This document shows, piece after piece, positions 50,671 through 59,079 of a DNA stretch of 64,000 bases (its first letter is position 1; each line of letters opens with the position of its first letter). Made by a program: the position numbers and the translations under genes. The stretch is from Actinomadura macra NBRC 14102 (lineage in GTDB: Bacteria; Actinomycetota; Actinomycetes; Streptosporangiales; Streptosporangiaceae). Location of the stretch: NCBI RefSeq assembly GCF_001552215.1, contig NZ_BCQT01000011.1:124001-188000 (forward strand), in the 5' to 3' direction. The notes below the pieces were generated by a model, which ran no database searches, was not told where the DNA came from, and was given only the letters and a program-made list of their open reading frames with translations.

Positions 50671-51564
50671 ATGATCGCAGTCCACGAACTCGTCAAACGG
50701 TACGGCCGCGCCACCGTCGTCGACCACCTGTCTTTCGAGGTGCTCCCCGGCAGGGTCACCGGCTTCGTCGGCCCCAACGGCGCGGGCAAGTCCACCACCA
50801 TCCGCATGATCCTCGGCCTGGACACTCCTACCGGCGGCCGCGCGCTGATCGGCGACAGCGCCTACCGTTCCCTCGCCCGCCCGCTGGAGACCGCCGGCGC
50901 GCTGCTGGACGCCGCCGCCATCCACGGCGGCCGCAACGCTCGCGCCCACCTGATGTGGATGGCGGCCGCGGGACGGCTGCCCCGCCGCCGCGTCGACGAC
51001 GTCCTCGAACAGACCGGCCTCACCGCCGTCGCCCACAAGAGGGTGCGGACGTTCTCGCTCGGCATGCGGCAGCGCCTCGGCGTCGCCGCGGCGCTGCTGG
51101 GCGACCCCCCGTGCCTGCTGTTCGACGAGCCGGTCAACGGACTGGACCCCGAAGGCGTCCGCTGGATCCGCACGTTGATGCGGGACCAGGCCGCGCAGGG
51201 GCGCACCGTGCTGGTCTCCAGCCATCTGATGAGCGAGATGGCCCTGACCGCCGATCACCTGATCGTCATCGGCCGGGGACGCCTGATCGCCGACCTGCCC
51301 GCACGCGACCTGGTCACCGCCGACGTGCTCGTGCGCGCCGACCGGGCCGAGGAACTCGCCGGCCTGCTACGTGCCGGCGGCGCCACGGTCCGGCCCGAAC
51401 CGGGCGGCGGGCTGGCCGTCACCGGCGCGACCCCCGAGGAGATCGGCCGGACGGCGGGCGCCGCCGGCATCGCGGTCTACGAGCTGAGCCGGCGCGAGAC
51501 CTCCCTGGAAGACGCCTACCTCGACGTCACCGACGCCGCCGTCGAATACCGGGCCGAGCGATGA
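50671..51564 (+). CDS. ABC transporter ATPase, drug/lantibiotic-export type
   Basis: 297 residues: Walker A GPNGAGKST, signature FSLGMRQRLG (variant of LSGGQ), Walker B CLLFDEPVNGLDPEG. The DrrA/BcrA-like C-terminal extension follows. The protein partners the permease 51561-52337. ATG 50671 is preferred over an upstream frame start at 50590. Divergent from the DesK kinase, so the two-component pair probably induces it. Confidence 0.87.
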   Translation: MIAVHELVKRYGRATVVDHLSFEVLPGRVTGFVGPNGAGKSTTIRMILGLDTPTGGRALIGDSAYRSLARPLETAGALLDAAAIHGGRNARAHLMWMAAAGRLPRRRVDDVLEQTGLTAVAHKRVRTFSLGMRQRLGVAAALLGDPPCLLFDEPVNGLDPEGVRWIRTLMRDQAAQGRTVLVSSHLMSEMALTADHLIVIGRGRLIADLPARDLVTADVLVRADRAEELAGLLRAGGATVRPEPGGGLAVTGATPEEIGRTAGAAGIAVYELSRRETSLEDAYLDVTDAAVEYRAER

Positions 51565-52337
51565 CCGGCGCGCTGCACGCCGAGTGGATCAAGCTGCGCA
51601 GCGTCCGCTCCACCTACGTGATCCTGGCCGTCACCCTCGGCCTCGGCCTGGGCGTGGGGCTCATGGGCGTCTCCTCCACGGCCGCGCATTGGGCCACCCT
51701 CCCGGCGGCGGACAAGGCCGCGTTCGATCCTGTCGGCGCCTGCTTCGAGGGCTTTCAGTACGCCCAACTCGCCCTCGTCGTCCTCGGCATCCTGGTCATC
51801 GGCCCCGAGTACGGCACGGGCCAGATCCGCGTGACCTTCACCGCGGTGCCGAGACGCCGGACGGTGTTCCTGGCCAAGGCCGTCGTCCTCGGAGCGTTCG
51901 CCTCGGTCGTGAGCCTGGTGAGCGTGTTCGGCACCTTCGCGCTCTGCCAGGTCGTGCTCTCCGGGAAGGACCTGAACGTCGGCCTCGGGGAACCCCGCGT
52001 GTTGCGCGCGGTCGTCTGCGCGGGCCTCTACATGGCGGTGGTCACGATGGTCGGGTTCGGCCTCGGCGCGTTCCTGCGGCACACCAGCGCCGCGCTCGCG
52101 GCGGCCTTCGGCCTGGTGTTCCTGGCATGGCCGGCCGCCCGCGCCGTGGAGGGCATCTCCAACCTGCCGAATCACCTCGTCCTGGTGAACGCCGCCGAGG
52201 CGCTGGCGACCGTCCACGATCCCGCGGGCCCGCACGCCACCCGCGTCCCGTCCTTCGGAACGGCTCTCCTCGACCTGATCCTCTACCTGGTCGTCTTCCT
52301 CGGCCTCGGCGCCTGGCGCCTCACCCGCGACCCCTGA
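51561..52337 (+). CDS. ABC transporter permease, ABC-2 type
   Basis: 258 residues with about six membrane helices: VRSTYVILAVTLGLGLGVGL, a second pair near residues 65-95, AFASVVSLVSVFGTFALC, an Ala-rich core and LLDLILYLVVFLGLGAWRL at the end. EYGTGQIRVTF is typical of BcrB/DrrB-like exporters. Starts in ATGA overlap with the ATPase. Confidence 0.83.
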   Translation: MTGALHAEWIKLRSVRSTYVILAVTLGLGLGVGLMGVSSTAAHWATLPAADKAAFDPVGACFEGFQYAQLALVVLGILVIGPEYGTGQIRVTFTAVPRRRTVFLAKAVVLGAFASVVSLVSVFGTFALCQVVLSGKDLNVGLGEPRVLRAVVCAGLYMAVVTMVGFGLGAFLRHTSAALAAAFGLVFLAWPAARAVEGISNLPNHLVLVNAAEALATVHDPAGPHATRVPSFGTALLDLILYLVVFLGLGAWRLTRDP

Positions 52338-52384
52338 GCCTTGTGGGCCAAATCCATGCGGTGCCGGACGAACGGCGGGTTCTC

Positions 52385-52414
52385 GGTGCTGGTGGAGCCG
52401 GTGCTGGTGGAGCC
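52385..52414. repeat. Tandem duplication of GGTGCTGGTGGAGCC
   Basis: Two identical 15-bp units lie in the 95-bp gap between the exporter permease and the convergent sugar permease. No function is apparent. Confidence 0.6.
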
Positions 52415-52432
52415 CGGCGTCTGCGGTGAGTC

Positions 52433-53317
52433 TCATTTGAGGCTTCCGGCGGTGACGCCGCCGACCACCCAGCGGTTGAACACCACGTAGATCACGATCA
52501 TCGGCAGTGTGATGATGGAGAGGGCGGAGAAGAGGAGTCCGTAGTCGGTGGCGTGCCGTCCGGTGAAGGCCAGCAGGCCGGTCGGGATCGTCTTCAGCGC
52601 GTCATCCTGAATGTAGAGCAGGGCGAGGAGGAACTCGTTCCAGCTGGCGAGCGCGGAGAAGATCGCCACGGTGGCCAGGCCCGGCTTCAGGAGCGGGACC
52701 ACGATCATCAGGAAGACGCGCAGGTCACCGGCGCCGTCGACGCGGGCGGCCTCGAAGAGTTCGGCCGGCAGCGCGTCCAGGTAGACCTTGAGCAGGTACG
52801 TCGCCAGCGGCAGGCCCATCGCGGTGTAGGGCACGATGAGCGCCCAGCGGGTGTCGGTGAGGCCGAGGTCGGTGAACATCGTGTTCTGCGCGATGAAGTA
52901 CGACTGCAAAGGGAGCAGGAGTCCCAGAGCCAGCAGGGCCATGAAGGCGCCGCGACCGCGGAACTGGAATCTGCTGAACGCGTAGGCCGCGGCGGATCCC
53001 AGCACCAGAATCGCCAGCACCGAGGTCGCGGTGACGACGAGGCTGTTGAGCATGTACTGGCCGAGTCCGCCGACCTGCCAGGCGGTCTTCCACTGTCCGA
53101 AGTCGATGCCGTCCGGGGGCGCGAACGGGTGGGAGAAGATGTCGGAGTTCGATTTGAAGCCGGACAGCGTCATCCAGATCATCGGGAGGAAGAAGATCAG
53201 GGCGAGCAGCCCGAAGCCGATGCCGAAGAGTGAGCGGGAGATCCGCCGGGCCCGGACGGCGGGGGCGGCGGCAACCGCCGTGCCGCGCGTCCGGGTCCTC
53301 GCCAGGGTTCCGTTCAT
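52433..53317 (-). CDS. Sugar ABC transporter permease, MalG type
   Basis: 294 residues, about six helices. N-terminal cytoplasmic segment then GIGFGLLALIFFLPMIWM, and the coupling loop ELFEAARVDGAGDLRVFLMIVVPLLKPG is the MalG EAA motif. It is the last gene of the ROK-controlled operon; its ATG overlaps the partner permease's stop. Confidence 0.89.
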   Translation of the reverse strand: MNGTLARTRTRGTAVAAAPAVRARRISRSLFGIGFGLLALIFFLPMIWMTLSGFKSNSDIFSHPFAPPDGIDFGQWKTAWQVGGLGQYMLNSLVVTATSVLAILVLGSAAAYAFSRFQFRGRGAFMALLALGLLLPLQSYFIAQNTMFTDLGLTDTRWALIVPYTAMGLPLATYLLKVYLDALPAELFEAARVDGAGDLRVFLMIVVPLLKPGLATVAIFSALASWNEFLLALLYIQDDALKTIPTGLLAFTGRHATDYGLLFSALSIITLPMIVIYVVFNRWVVGGVTAGSLK

Positions 53318-54192
53318 GCCGCCGTCCTCTCGCTCCGGGCACGCAGGCGCATGAAGACCAGACCCGCGAGCACGACCAGCGCGGTCATCACCACGGCCAT
53401 TGCGGACCCGTAGCCGACCTCACCGTCGGTGAAGGCGACGCGGGTGAGGTACGTCGTCGGGATCTCGGTCGCGTTGTACGGGCCGCCGTTGGTGAGGACG
53501 TAGAACAGGTCGAAGCTCTGAAATCCTCCGGTCACGCACAACAGCAGGCACGCCTCGACGGCCCTGCGGATCACCGGGACCTTCACCTGAAAGAAGATCC
53601 GCAGTTCTCCGGCGCCGTCCAGCCGGGCCGCCTCGATCACCTCGCCGGGGACCTGCCGCAGCGCGGCGTAGAAGATCGCCATGTAGAAGCCCGCGTACAC
53701 CCAGCCGGAGACGACGCAGACCGCGGCCAGGGCGGTGCCGCTCTCGCCCAGCCACACGTGCCGCAGGCCGTCCAGCCCGACGGCTCCGAGGGTGGCGTTG
53801 GCCAGGCCGAAGTCGCCGTTGTAGACGAAGGACCACAGCACCGCGACGACCACCATCGGCAGCATCACGGGTGCGAAGAGGGCCACCCGGAACCAGGTCG
53901 ACTCGCCGCGCCGCGCCGCGAGCACACCCGCGAGGGCGAGGCCCACCAGGACTTCCAGGACGATCGTGGCCGCGATGTAGATGGCGACGTGCGTGAAGGA
54001 GTCCATGAAGACCGTGTCGTGGAAGGCGCGGGCGTAGTTGTCGAAGCCGACGAACTCCATGGGCCCGAAACCGGACCATTCGGTCAAGCTGAACGCGCCG
54101 GTGGCGATCATCGGGCCCAGCACGGCGAAGCCGAAGACGAGCAGGGCGGGCCCGGCGAACAGGTAGGGCGTCGCGCGGTGGTTCGGCTTCAC
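53314..54192 (-). CDS. Sugar ABC transporter permease, MalF type
   Basis: 292 residues; six helices, with PYLFAGPALLVFGFAVLGP first and the coupling loop VIEAARLDGAGELRIFFQVKVPVIRRA. GTG 54192 overlaps the binding-protein stop (GTGA). With the MalG-type gene it forms the channel; no ATPase gene is in the operon, so a shared MsiK-like ATPase, usual in actinomycetes, is likely. Confidence 0.88.
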   Translation of the reverse strand: MKPNHRATPYLFAGPALLVFGFAVLGPMIATGAFSLTEWSGFGPMEFVGFDNYARAFHDTVFMDSFTHVAIYIAATIVLEVLVGLALAGVLAARRGESTWFRVALFAPVMLPMVVVAVLWSFVYNGDFGLANATLGAVGLDGLRHVWLGESGTALAAVCVVSGWVYAGFYMAIFYAALRQVPGEVIEAARLDGAGELRIFFQVKVPVIRRAVEACLLLCVTGGFQSFDLFYVLTNGGPYNATEIPTTYLTRVAFTDGEVGYGSAMAVVMTALVVLAGLVFMRLRARSERTAA

Positions 54193-55463
54193 GAGGTGCC
54201 CGCCTTGCGCGCGGCGGCGGCGAGCGCGTCCTCCGGCTTGTTCTTCCCGCCGAGGACGAGGGAGACCGCCCGGTAGAACGCTTCCGCGCGCTTGAGTTCG
54301 TAGCCGGTGTCCGGGGGCAGGACGAGCGTCTTGGCGTCGGAGAGCAGGTCGTTGAGGCGGGTCGTGCGCGGGTCGACGGGAGGACCGCCGGGGGCGGGCT
54401 TGGCCTGCGGGACCGTTCCAGATTTGGTGAACGCGGTCACGTTGGCGCCGGAGTTGGCCAGCGCGAGGAAGTCGGCGGCCTCCTTGATCTTCTTGCTCTT
54501 CGCGTTGATCACGTAGCCGGTGGCGACGCCGATGACGCTGTTCTGGTCGCCCGAGCCGGACACGGACGGGAGGTTGACGTAGTCGATCTCCAGCTTGGGG
54601 GCCTCCTCGATCGCGGCGGTCACCAGCCACGAGCCGATCGGGTGCATGGCCGCCTTCCCCTGGAGGAACATCTGGTCGCCCTCGGTGTCGTTGAGCGCGC
54701 TGGCCGTCTCGTTGAGGCACTTGTGCTCGCGCAGCTGCGCCACGTGCCCGAGCGCGTCGCTCCAGCCGGGGCTGTCGAAGCCCGCCTTCCCCGAGAGGAC
54801 CTGGGCGTACGAGGACTCGCCCGCCACCCGGGAGACCAGGTGTGCGATCCAGTTGCCGACGGGCCACAGGTCCTTGTTGCCGGCGGCGATGGGGGTGATC
54901 CCCTTGGACCTCAGGGCGTCGCAGGCCGCGAGCAGCTCGTCCCAGGTCTTCGGGGGCGCCACCCCGGCGCCGGACATGACCTTGGTGTTGTACCAGAGCA
55001 CGTTGGTGACGTCGGACGCGAACGGCACCATGACGGTCTTTCCGTCGACCTTCATCAGGTTGTAGGCGGAGTCGCCGATCAGTCCCTTGAGAGGGCCGTC
55101 ATTGACGTAGGAGCCGACGTCGGCGGCGAAACCGTCCTTGACGCGGGTGGCGAGCCGGTCGCCGGCCCACTCGAAGTAGATGTCGGGGGACTTCCGGCCG
55201 TTGAGCAGGCTCGGCAGGCCGACGCTCTGGTACAGGTCGTCGTCCTGGAAGTTGAGCTGCACCTTCATGCCGGGATGTGCCTTCTCGTACTGCTTGGCGA
55301 TGTCGTTCCAGACCCGGATTTGCGCCTCGCCCGGCGAGACCATGGCGATCCGCAGGACGTCGTCGCCCGCGCCCTGGCCGCCGCCGTTCCCGCATGCCGC
55401 GAACATCATCATGGTGGAGGCGGCACCGGCCAGGAGACCGATCGTCCTCTTCAGTCGGTTCAT
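54189..55463 (-). CDS. Sugar-binding lipoprotein of ABC transporter (family 1)
   Basis: 424 residues. Signal sequence ends in lipobox MMFAAC; the mature protein has IYFEWAGDRLA and PKTWDELLAACDALRSKGITPIAAG, hallmarks of MalE/CUT1 binding proteins. GAAAGGAG precedes ATG 55463. The promoter carries two ROK-type sites (55485-55524). The likely cargo is a glucoside or amino-sugar oligosaccharide, judged from the GH4, kinase and secreted protein nearby. Confidence 0.89.
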   Translation of the reverse strand: MNRLKRTIGLLAGAASTMMMFAACGNGGGQGAGDDVLRIAMVSPGEAQIRVWNDIAKQYEKAHPGMKVQLNFQDDDLYQSVGLPSLLNGRKSPDIYFEWAGDRLATRVKDGFAADVGSYVNDGPLKGLIGDSAYNLMKVDGKTVMVPFASDVTNVLWYNTKVMSGAGVAPPKTWDELLAACDALRSKGITPIAAGNKDLWPVGNWIAHLVSRVAGESSYAQVLSGKAGFDSPGWSDALGHVAQLREHKCLNETASALNDTEGDQMFLQGKAAMHPIGSWLVTAAIEEAPKLEIDYVNLPSVSGSGDQNSVIGVATGYVINAKSKKIKEAADFLALANSGANVTAFTKSGTVPQAKPAPGGPPVDPRTTRLNDLLSDAKTLVLPPDTGYELKRAEAFYRAVSLVLGGKNKPEDALAAAARKAGTS

Positions 55464-55484
55464 GAGGACTCCTTTCGCATACCC

Positions 55485-55524
55485 AGTAAAGAGTCTTTAT
55501 CTAGTCTAGGCAAGAGTCTTTACT
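55485..55524. promoter_or_regulatory. Twin ROK operator upstream of the sugar-binding gene
   Basis: TAAAGA-G-TCTTTA (55487-55499) is a perfect 13-bp palindrome and GCAAGAGTCTTTACT (55510-55524) a second, imperfect site, about 23 bases centre to centre. The same pair occurs at 58994-59033. It overlaps the 3' end of the kinase coding sequence. Confidence 0.75.
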
Positions 55525-56559
55525 AAATTTCCCGACGACCTCCACCACCGGGCGCCGCACTTCCGGCCGCAACGACCGGGAGAACGCGGCTCTAAGTCGT
55601 TCCTCCGTCACCTGGCCACCGAGTCCGAGCTCGTCAAGGCCGTGAAGGGCGGAGCCGACGATCGGCGGAGCGGTCAGGATACGCAGGTCGACTTCGGCCC
55701 CCGAGGCGCGGAACCGCGCTTCGACGCGGTCCAGCAGAAGCGGATGGGACGCGGTGAGCACCCCACCGCCCAGCACCACCGGTACGGGCGTCCGGTCGAA
55801 GGTGAGCCGGTCCAGCGCCGCGAGGGCCATTCCGGCCACCTCGTCCCCGAGACGTTCCACGAGGGACCTCGCCACCCTGTCGCCGCCGTCGGCGACCTCG
55901 AACAACAGGGGCACCAGCTCGTGCAGCCGTTCGCCGGACAGCTCACCCAGGTGGAAGGCGATGCACACGGCGGTGACGTCGGGCAGGGCGAAGTGTGCGG
56001 CGACGGCTTCCCGCAGTTCGGTACGGGGGCCCCGTCCGTCCTCGTCGCGCACCGCACACCAGAGCACCTCCTCGCCGAGGAACTCCCCGCCGCCCCAGTC
56101 GCCCGACCGACGTCCTAGCGCGAGGTAGCGGACGGTCCGTCCGCCGGGGGAGCGGGCGACACAGTTCATGCCGGCCCCGCACACGACCGCGGCCCCGTAC
56201 GGAACCTCGGATCCAGCGCGCAGGACCGCGAACGTGTCGTTGTCGACCGTCACGTCCGGCGCCCACCCCTGGGCCGTGATCGCCTTCGTCAGGATCTCGC
56301 GCTCTTCCGGCAGGTCGCAGTTGGCGAGGAGGGCCGTGACATGGTCGGCGACCGGACCCCCTCCGGACTCGGAGGCGGCGGCGCGGACGAGGTCCGCCAG
56401 GCCCCCGATCGCTCTGCCCCACCCTTGGCTGTGGGGTTCGAAGCCACCGCCGCGCACCCAGGCGAGCACATCACCGGTGGCCGCCACCAGGGCCACGTCC
56501 GTCTTGCTGTTGCCGGCGTCGACGGCGAGCACCGCGGGTCGTTGAGCCTGCCGGTTCAC
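55501..56559 (-). CDS. BadF/BcrA-type ATPase family kinase (GlcNAc kinase-like)
   Basis: 352 residues, actin-like ATPase fold: LAVDAGNSKTDVALV (phosphate 1), then NDTFAVLRAGSE, GAAVVCGAGMNCVA (phosphate 2) and VVLGGGVLTA (adenosine). GDWGGGEFLGEEVL is typical of N-acetylglucosamine kinase relatives. It would phosphorylate an imported sugar. GTG 56559 overlaps the GH4 stop; GTG 56568 is also possible. Its last codons (GKFSKDSCLD) lie in the operator for the next gene. Confidence 0.8.
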   Translation of the reverse strand: MNRQAQRPAVLAVDAGNSKTDVALVAATGDVLAWVRGGGFEPHSQGWGRAIGGLADLVRAAASESGGGPVADHVTALLANCDLPEEREILTKAITAQGWAPDVTVDNDTFAVLRAGSEVPYGAAVVCGAGMNCVARSPGGRTVRYLALGRRSGDWGGGEFLGEEVLWCAVRDEDGRGPRTELREAVAAHFALPDVTAVCIAFHLGELSGERLHELVPLLFEVADGGDRVARSLVERLGDEVAGMALAALDRLTFDRTPVPVVLGGGVLTASHPLLLDRVEARFRASGAEVDLRILTAPPIVGSALHGLDELGLGGQVTEERLRAAFSRSLRPEVRRPVVEVVGKFSKDSCLD

Positions 56560-57800
56560 GCGACCCACGGCAGGTGCTCGCGGTTGGCGGCCAGCAACCG
56601 GTCCGTCAGGTCACGGGCCAGGTCGTACTGTCCGACCAGCGGATGGGCCAGCAGCGCCGCCTCCACCCGTGTCCTCCCCCCATGCAGGGCCGCCGCCAGC
56701 GCGAGTTCCTCGTACGCGGTGACATGCGCGATCAGCCCCGCGAACAGCGGCTCGACCTGACGCACCGGCACCGGCACCGGACCCGTCCCGTTGATCGTCG
56801 CCGGAACCTCGATCACCGCCGACTCCGGCAGGAACGGCAACGTGACGCCGTTGCGCACGTTCACCACCTGGCGGTCGCCGCGGTCTTCGAGCAGCGATGT
56901 CAGCAGCTCGACAGCGGCCGTCGAGTAGTACGCGCCGCCGCGCTCCTCCAGCAGCGCCGGCTTCTCCACCAGTTCGGGGTCGGCGTACATCGTGAGCAGC
57001 CGCTCCTCGATCGACAGCACCTGCTCCGCCCGGCGCGGCCCGCGGCGCTGCTCGTCCACGACCCGGTCGTGCGCGTAGTAGTAGCGCAGGTAGTAGGACG
57101 GGACGACACCGAGCGCGCGCATCAGGTCAAGGGACAGCTCGGTCTCGTCGACCAGGTCCCGTCCGTCGCCCGCCAGCAGCGACGGCAGGACGTCCTCGCC
57201 GTCCACCCATGCGGCGCGTTCCCACGACAGGTGGTTGAGTCCGACATGCTCCAGCGACAGTTCGGCGGGGTCACAGCCGTGGAGCCGGGCGAACAGCCGC
57301 TGGAAGCCCATCGCCACGTTGCACAGGCCCACCGCGCGGTGACCGGCGTCCAAAAGCGCGCGGGTGACGATGCCGACCGGGTTGGTGAAGTCGATGATCC
57401 ACGCCTCGGGCGCCAGCGCACGCGCCCGGTCGGCGATCCGCAGGACGGCCGGGACGGTGCGCAGCGCCTTGGCCAGGCCGCCCGCGCCGGTCGTCTCCTG
57501 CCCCACGCAACCGCACTCCAGCGGCCAGGTCTCGTCGCCGAGCCGGGCTCGCTGGCCGCCGACGCGGAGCTGGAGCAGCACCGCCGCCGCGCCCTCGACG
57601 GCGTCGTCGAGGCCGGTGGTCCAGCGCACCCGGCCGGGGTGACCGGCTCGCGCGAACATCCGCCGCGCGAGGCCCCCGACGAGGTCGAGCCGGTCGGCGG
57701 CGGGGTCCATGAGGACGAGTTCGCCGACCGGCAGCCGGGTCAGGCCGTCCACCAGTTCGGGAGTGTAGGTGGACCCCCCGCCGATCACTGCGATCTTCAT
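56556..57800 (-). CDS. GH4 family glycosidase (6-phospho-beta-glucosidase-like)
   Basis: 414 residues. NAD-binding start MKIAVIGGGSTYTPELVDGL, TGLDDAVEGAAAVLLQLRVGG, IDFTNPVGIVTRALL, the metal-binding Cys in GLCNVAMGFQRL and GLNHLSWERAAW. GH4 uses NAD+ and Mn2+ in a redox-assisted cleavage. Substrates are often 6-phosphoglycosides, here perhaps made by the kinase since import is by ABC and not PTS. ATG 57800 overlaps the ROK stop. Confidence 0.87.
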   Translation of the reverse strand: MKIAVIGGGSTYTPELVDGLTRLPVGELVLMDPAADRLDLVGGLARRMFARAGHPGRVRWTTGLDDAVEGAAAVLLQLRVGGQRARLGDETWPLECGCVGQETTGAGGLAKALRTVPAVLRIADRARALAPEAWIIDFTNPVGIVTRALLDAGHRAVGLCNVAMGFQRLFARLHGCDPAELSLEHVGLNHLSWERAAWVDGEDVLPSLLAGDGRDLVDETELSLDLMRALGVVPSYYLRYYYAHDRVVDEQRRGPRRAEQVLSIEERLLTMYADPELVEKPALLEERGGAYYSTAAVELLTSLLEDRGDRQVVNVRNGVTLPFLPESAVIEVPATINGTGPVPVPVRQVEPLFAGLIAHVTAYEELALAAALHGGRTRVEAALLAHPLVGQYDLARDLTDRLLAANREHLPWVA

Positions 57801-58981
57801 GAGCGGCCCGCCGTGACGTCCGAGATGCACCGCTCCGCGTAGCGCTGGCGTGCCAGCCGGGACCCCATGGCCATGGCCCCGACCAGGACGGGCGCGTCGC
57901 CGAGGCTGGAGACGGCCACTCGCGGCGGATGGCGGAGCAGGACCCTCAGCTCGGCCTCGATCCGTGGCAGGATCTGCGTGCAGGCGAGGCCGACCCCGCC
58001 GCCGAGGACGACCAGCTCGACGTCGGTCACCCGGACGATCTCGGCGATCCGGACGGCCGTCCGCCGCGCCTGCTCGACCAGGATCCGGGCGGCGAGCGGA
58101 TCGCCGGCGCGGTCCGCGGCGAAGATCGCTTCGGCGGTGACGCGACCGGGCCGGGCCGCCGCCAGTGCCGATCCGGGCTTCGCCCGGTCGGCGATCCACT
58201 CGGCGGCCCAGGTCAGCAGGGCGTCCGCCGAGGGGCTGTCCGGCGCGACCCCCGCGCCCGGCGCGGGATTGTCCACCTCGCCGGCCGCGCCTCTGCTCCC
58301 ACGGTGCGGACGGCCGCCGAGGATGAGCCCGGCCCCGACCCCGGTGCCGATCGACAGGAAGACGAAGTCGTCGACCTCCTTGCCGGCCCCGGACGCGTGC
58401 TCGCCGATGGCGGCCAGGTTGATGTCGTTCTCCACCTCGGTCGCGACGCCGAGCACCGCGCCGAGCTCCGTCCTGATCGCCATGCCCTCCAGCGCGGCAC
58501 GGTTGCTTTCCCTGATCACGCCCTCCTCGGGGTCGACCACGCCGGGTACGCCCGCCACGGCCAGTTCGAGCGGCGGGCCGTCCCTGGTCAGGCGGTCGCG
58601 GACGGCGTGGGCGCCGGCCAGGACCACATCGGGCGCGGGTCCGTCGATCCGCTCGTCGTAGCGGGCGACGACGGCGCCGCTCAGGTCGGAGACGGCGCCC
58701 CGGACGAACCGGGTCCCGATGTCGAGGGCGAGGACGTGCGCGAGCGTGTCCAGCGGCTCGAAGTAGACCGCGCCATAGTGCGTCTCGCCCGCCGGAGGCT
58801 CGGTCTCTTGGACGAGCCCGGCGGCGAGCAGCAGGTCGAGTGCGTTGGCGACGGTCGGCTTGGTCATGCCGGTCCGGCGGCTCACCTCGGCCCGGGAGAG
58901 CGGCGGGTCGGCGCGGATGGCGTCGAGGACCACCGAGGCGTTGATCTCGCGCATGGTCGTGAGCGTCGCGTGCTGGGCCAT
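57797..58981 (-). CDS. ROK-family transcriptional repressor
   Basis: 394 residues. N-terminal winged helix LSRAEVSRRTGMTKPTVANALDLLLAAGLV, then the ROK sugar-kinase fold (LALDIGTRFVRGAVSDLSG; VFLSIGTGVGAGLILGG; GAAGEVDN). The zinc-binding GxCG(C)xGCxE of true kinases is absent, so it senses sugar without phosphorylating. Upstream TTGCAT-N18-TAGAAT places the transcript start near the ATG, so the mRNA may be leaderless. It sits on its own operators (58994-59033). Confidence 0.88.
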   Translation of the reverse strand: MAQHATLTTMREINASVVLDAIRADPPLSRAEVSRRTGMTKPTVANALDLLLAAGLVQETEPPAGETHYGAVYFEPLDTLAHVLALDIGTRFVRGAVSDLSGAVVARYDERIDGPAPDVVLAGAHAVRDRLTRDGPPLELAVAGVPGVVDPEEGVIRESNRAALEGMAIRTELGAVLGVATEVENDINLAAIGEHASGAGKEVDDFVFLSIGTGVGAGLILGGRPHRGSRGAAGEVDNPAPGAGVAPDSPSADALLTWAAEWIADRAKPGSALAAARPGRVTAEAIFAADRAGDPLAARILVEQARRTAVRIAEIVRVTDVELVVLGGGVGLACTQILPRIEAELRVLLRHPPRVAVSSLGDAPVLVGAMAMGSRLARQRYAERCISDVTAGRS

Positions 58982-58993
58982 GCCGAAGATTCT

Positions 58994-59033
58994 AGTAAAG
59001 AGTCTTGCCTCAATGCAATAAAGACTCTTTACT
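58994..59033. promoter_or_regulatory. Twin ROK operator between repressor and secreted-protein genes
   Basis: AGTAAAGAGTCTTGC (58994-59008) and TAAAGA-C-TCTTTA (59019-59031), about 24 bases centre to centre, mirror the pair at 55485-55524. They overlap promoter elements for both directions, so one repressor would switch off itself, the GH4/kinase genes, and the secreted protein at 59080. Confidence 0.78.
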
Positions 59034-59079
59034 ATGCTTGCCAGCCTGTTCGCCCACCCCCGCAACCTGGAGGAAGCCC

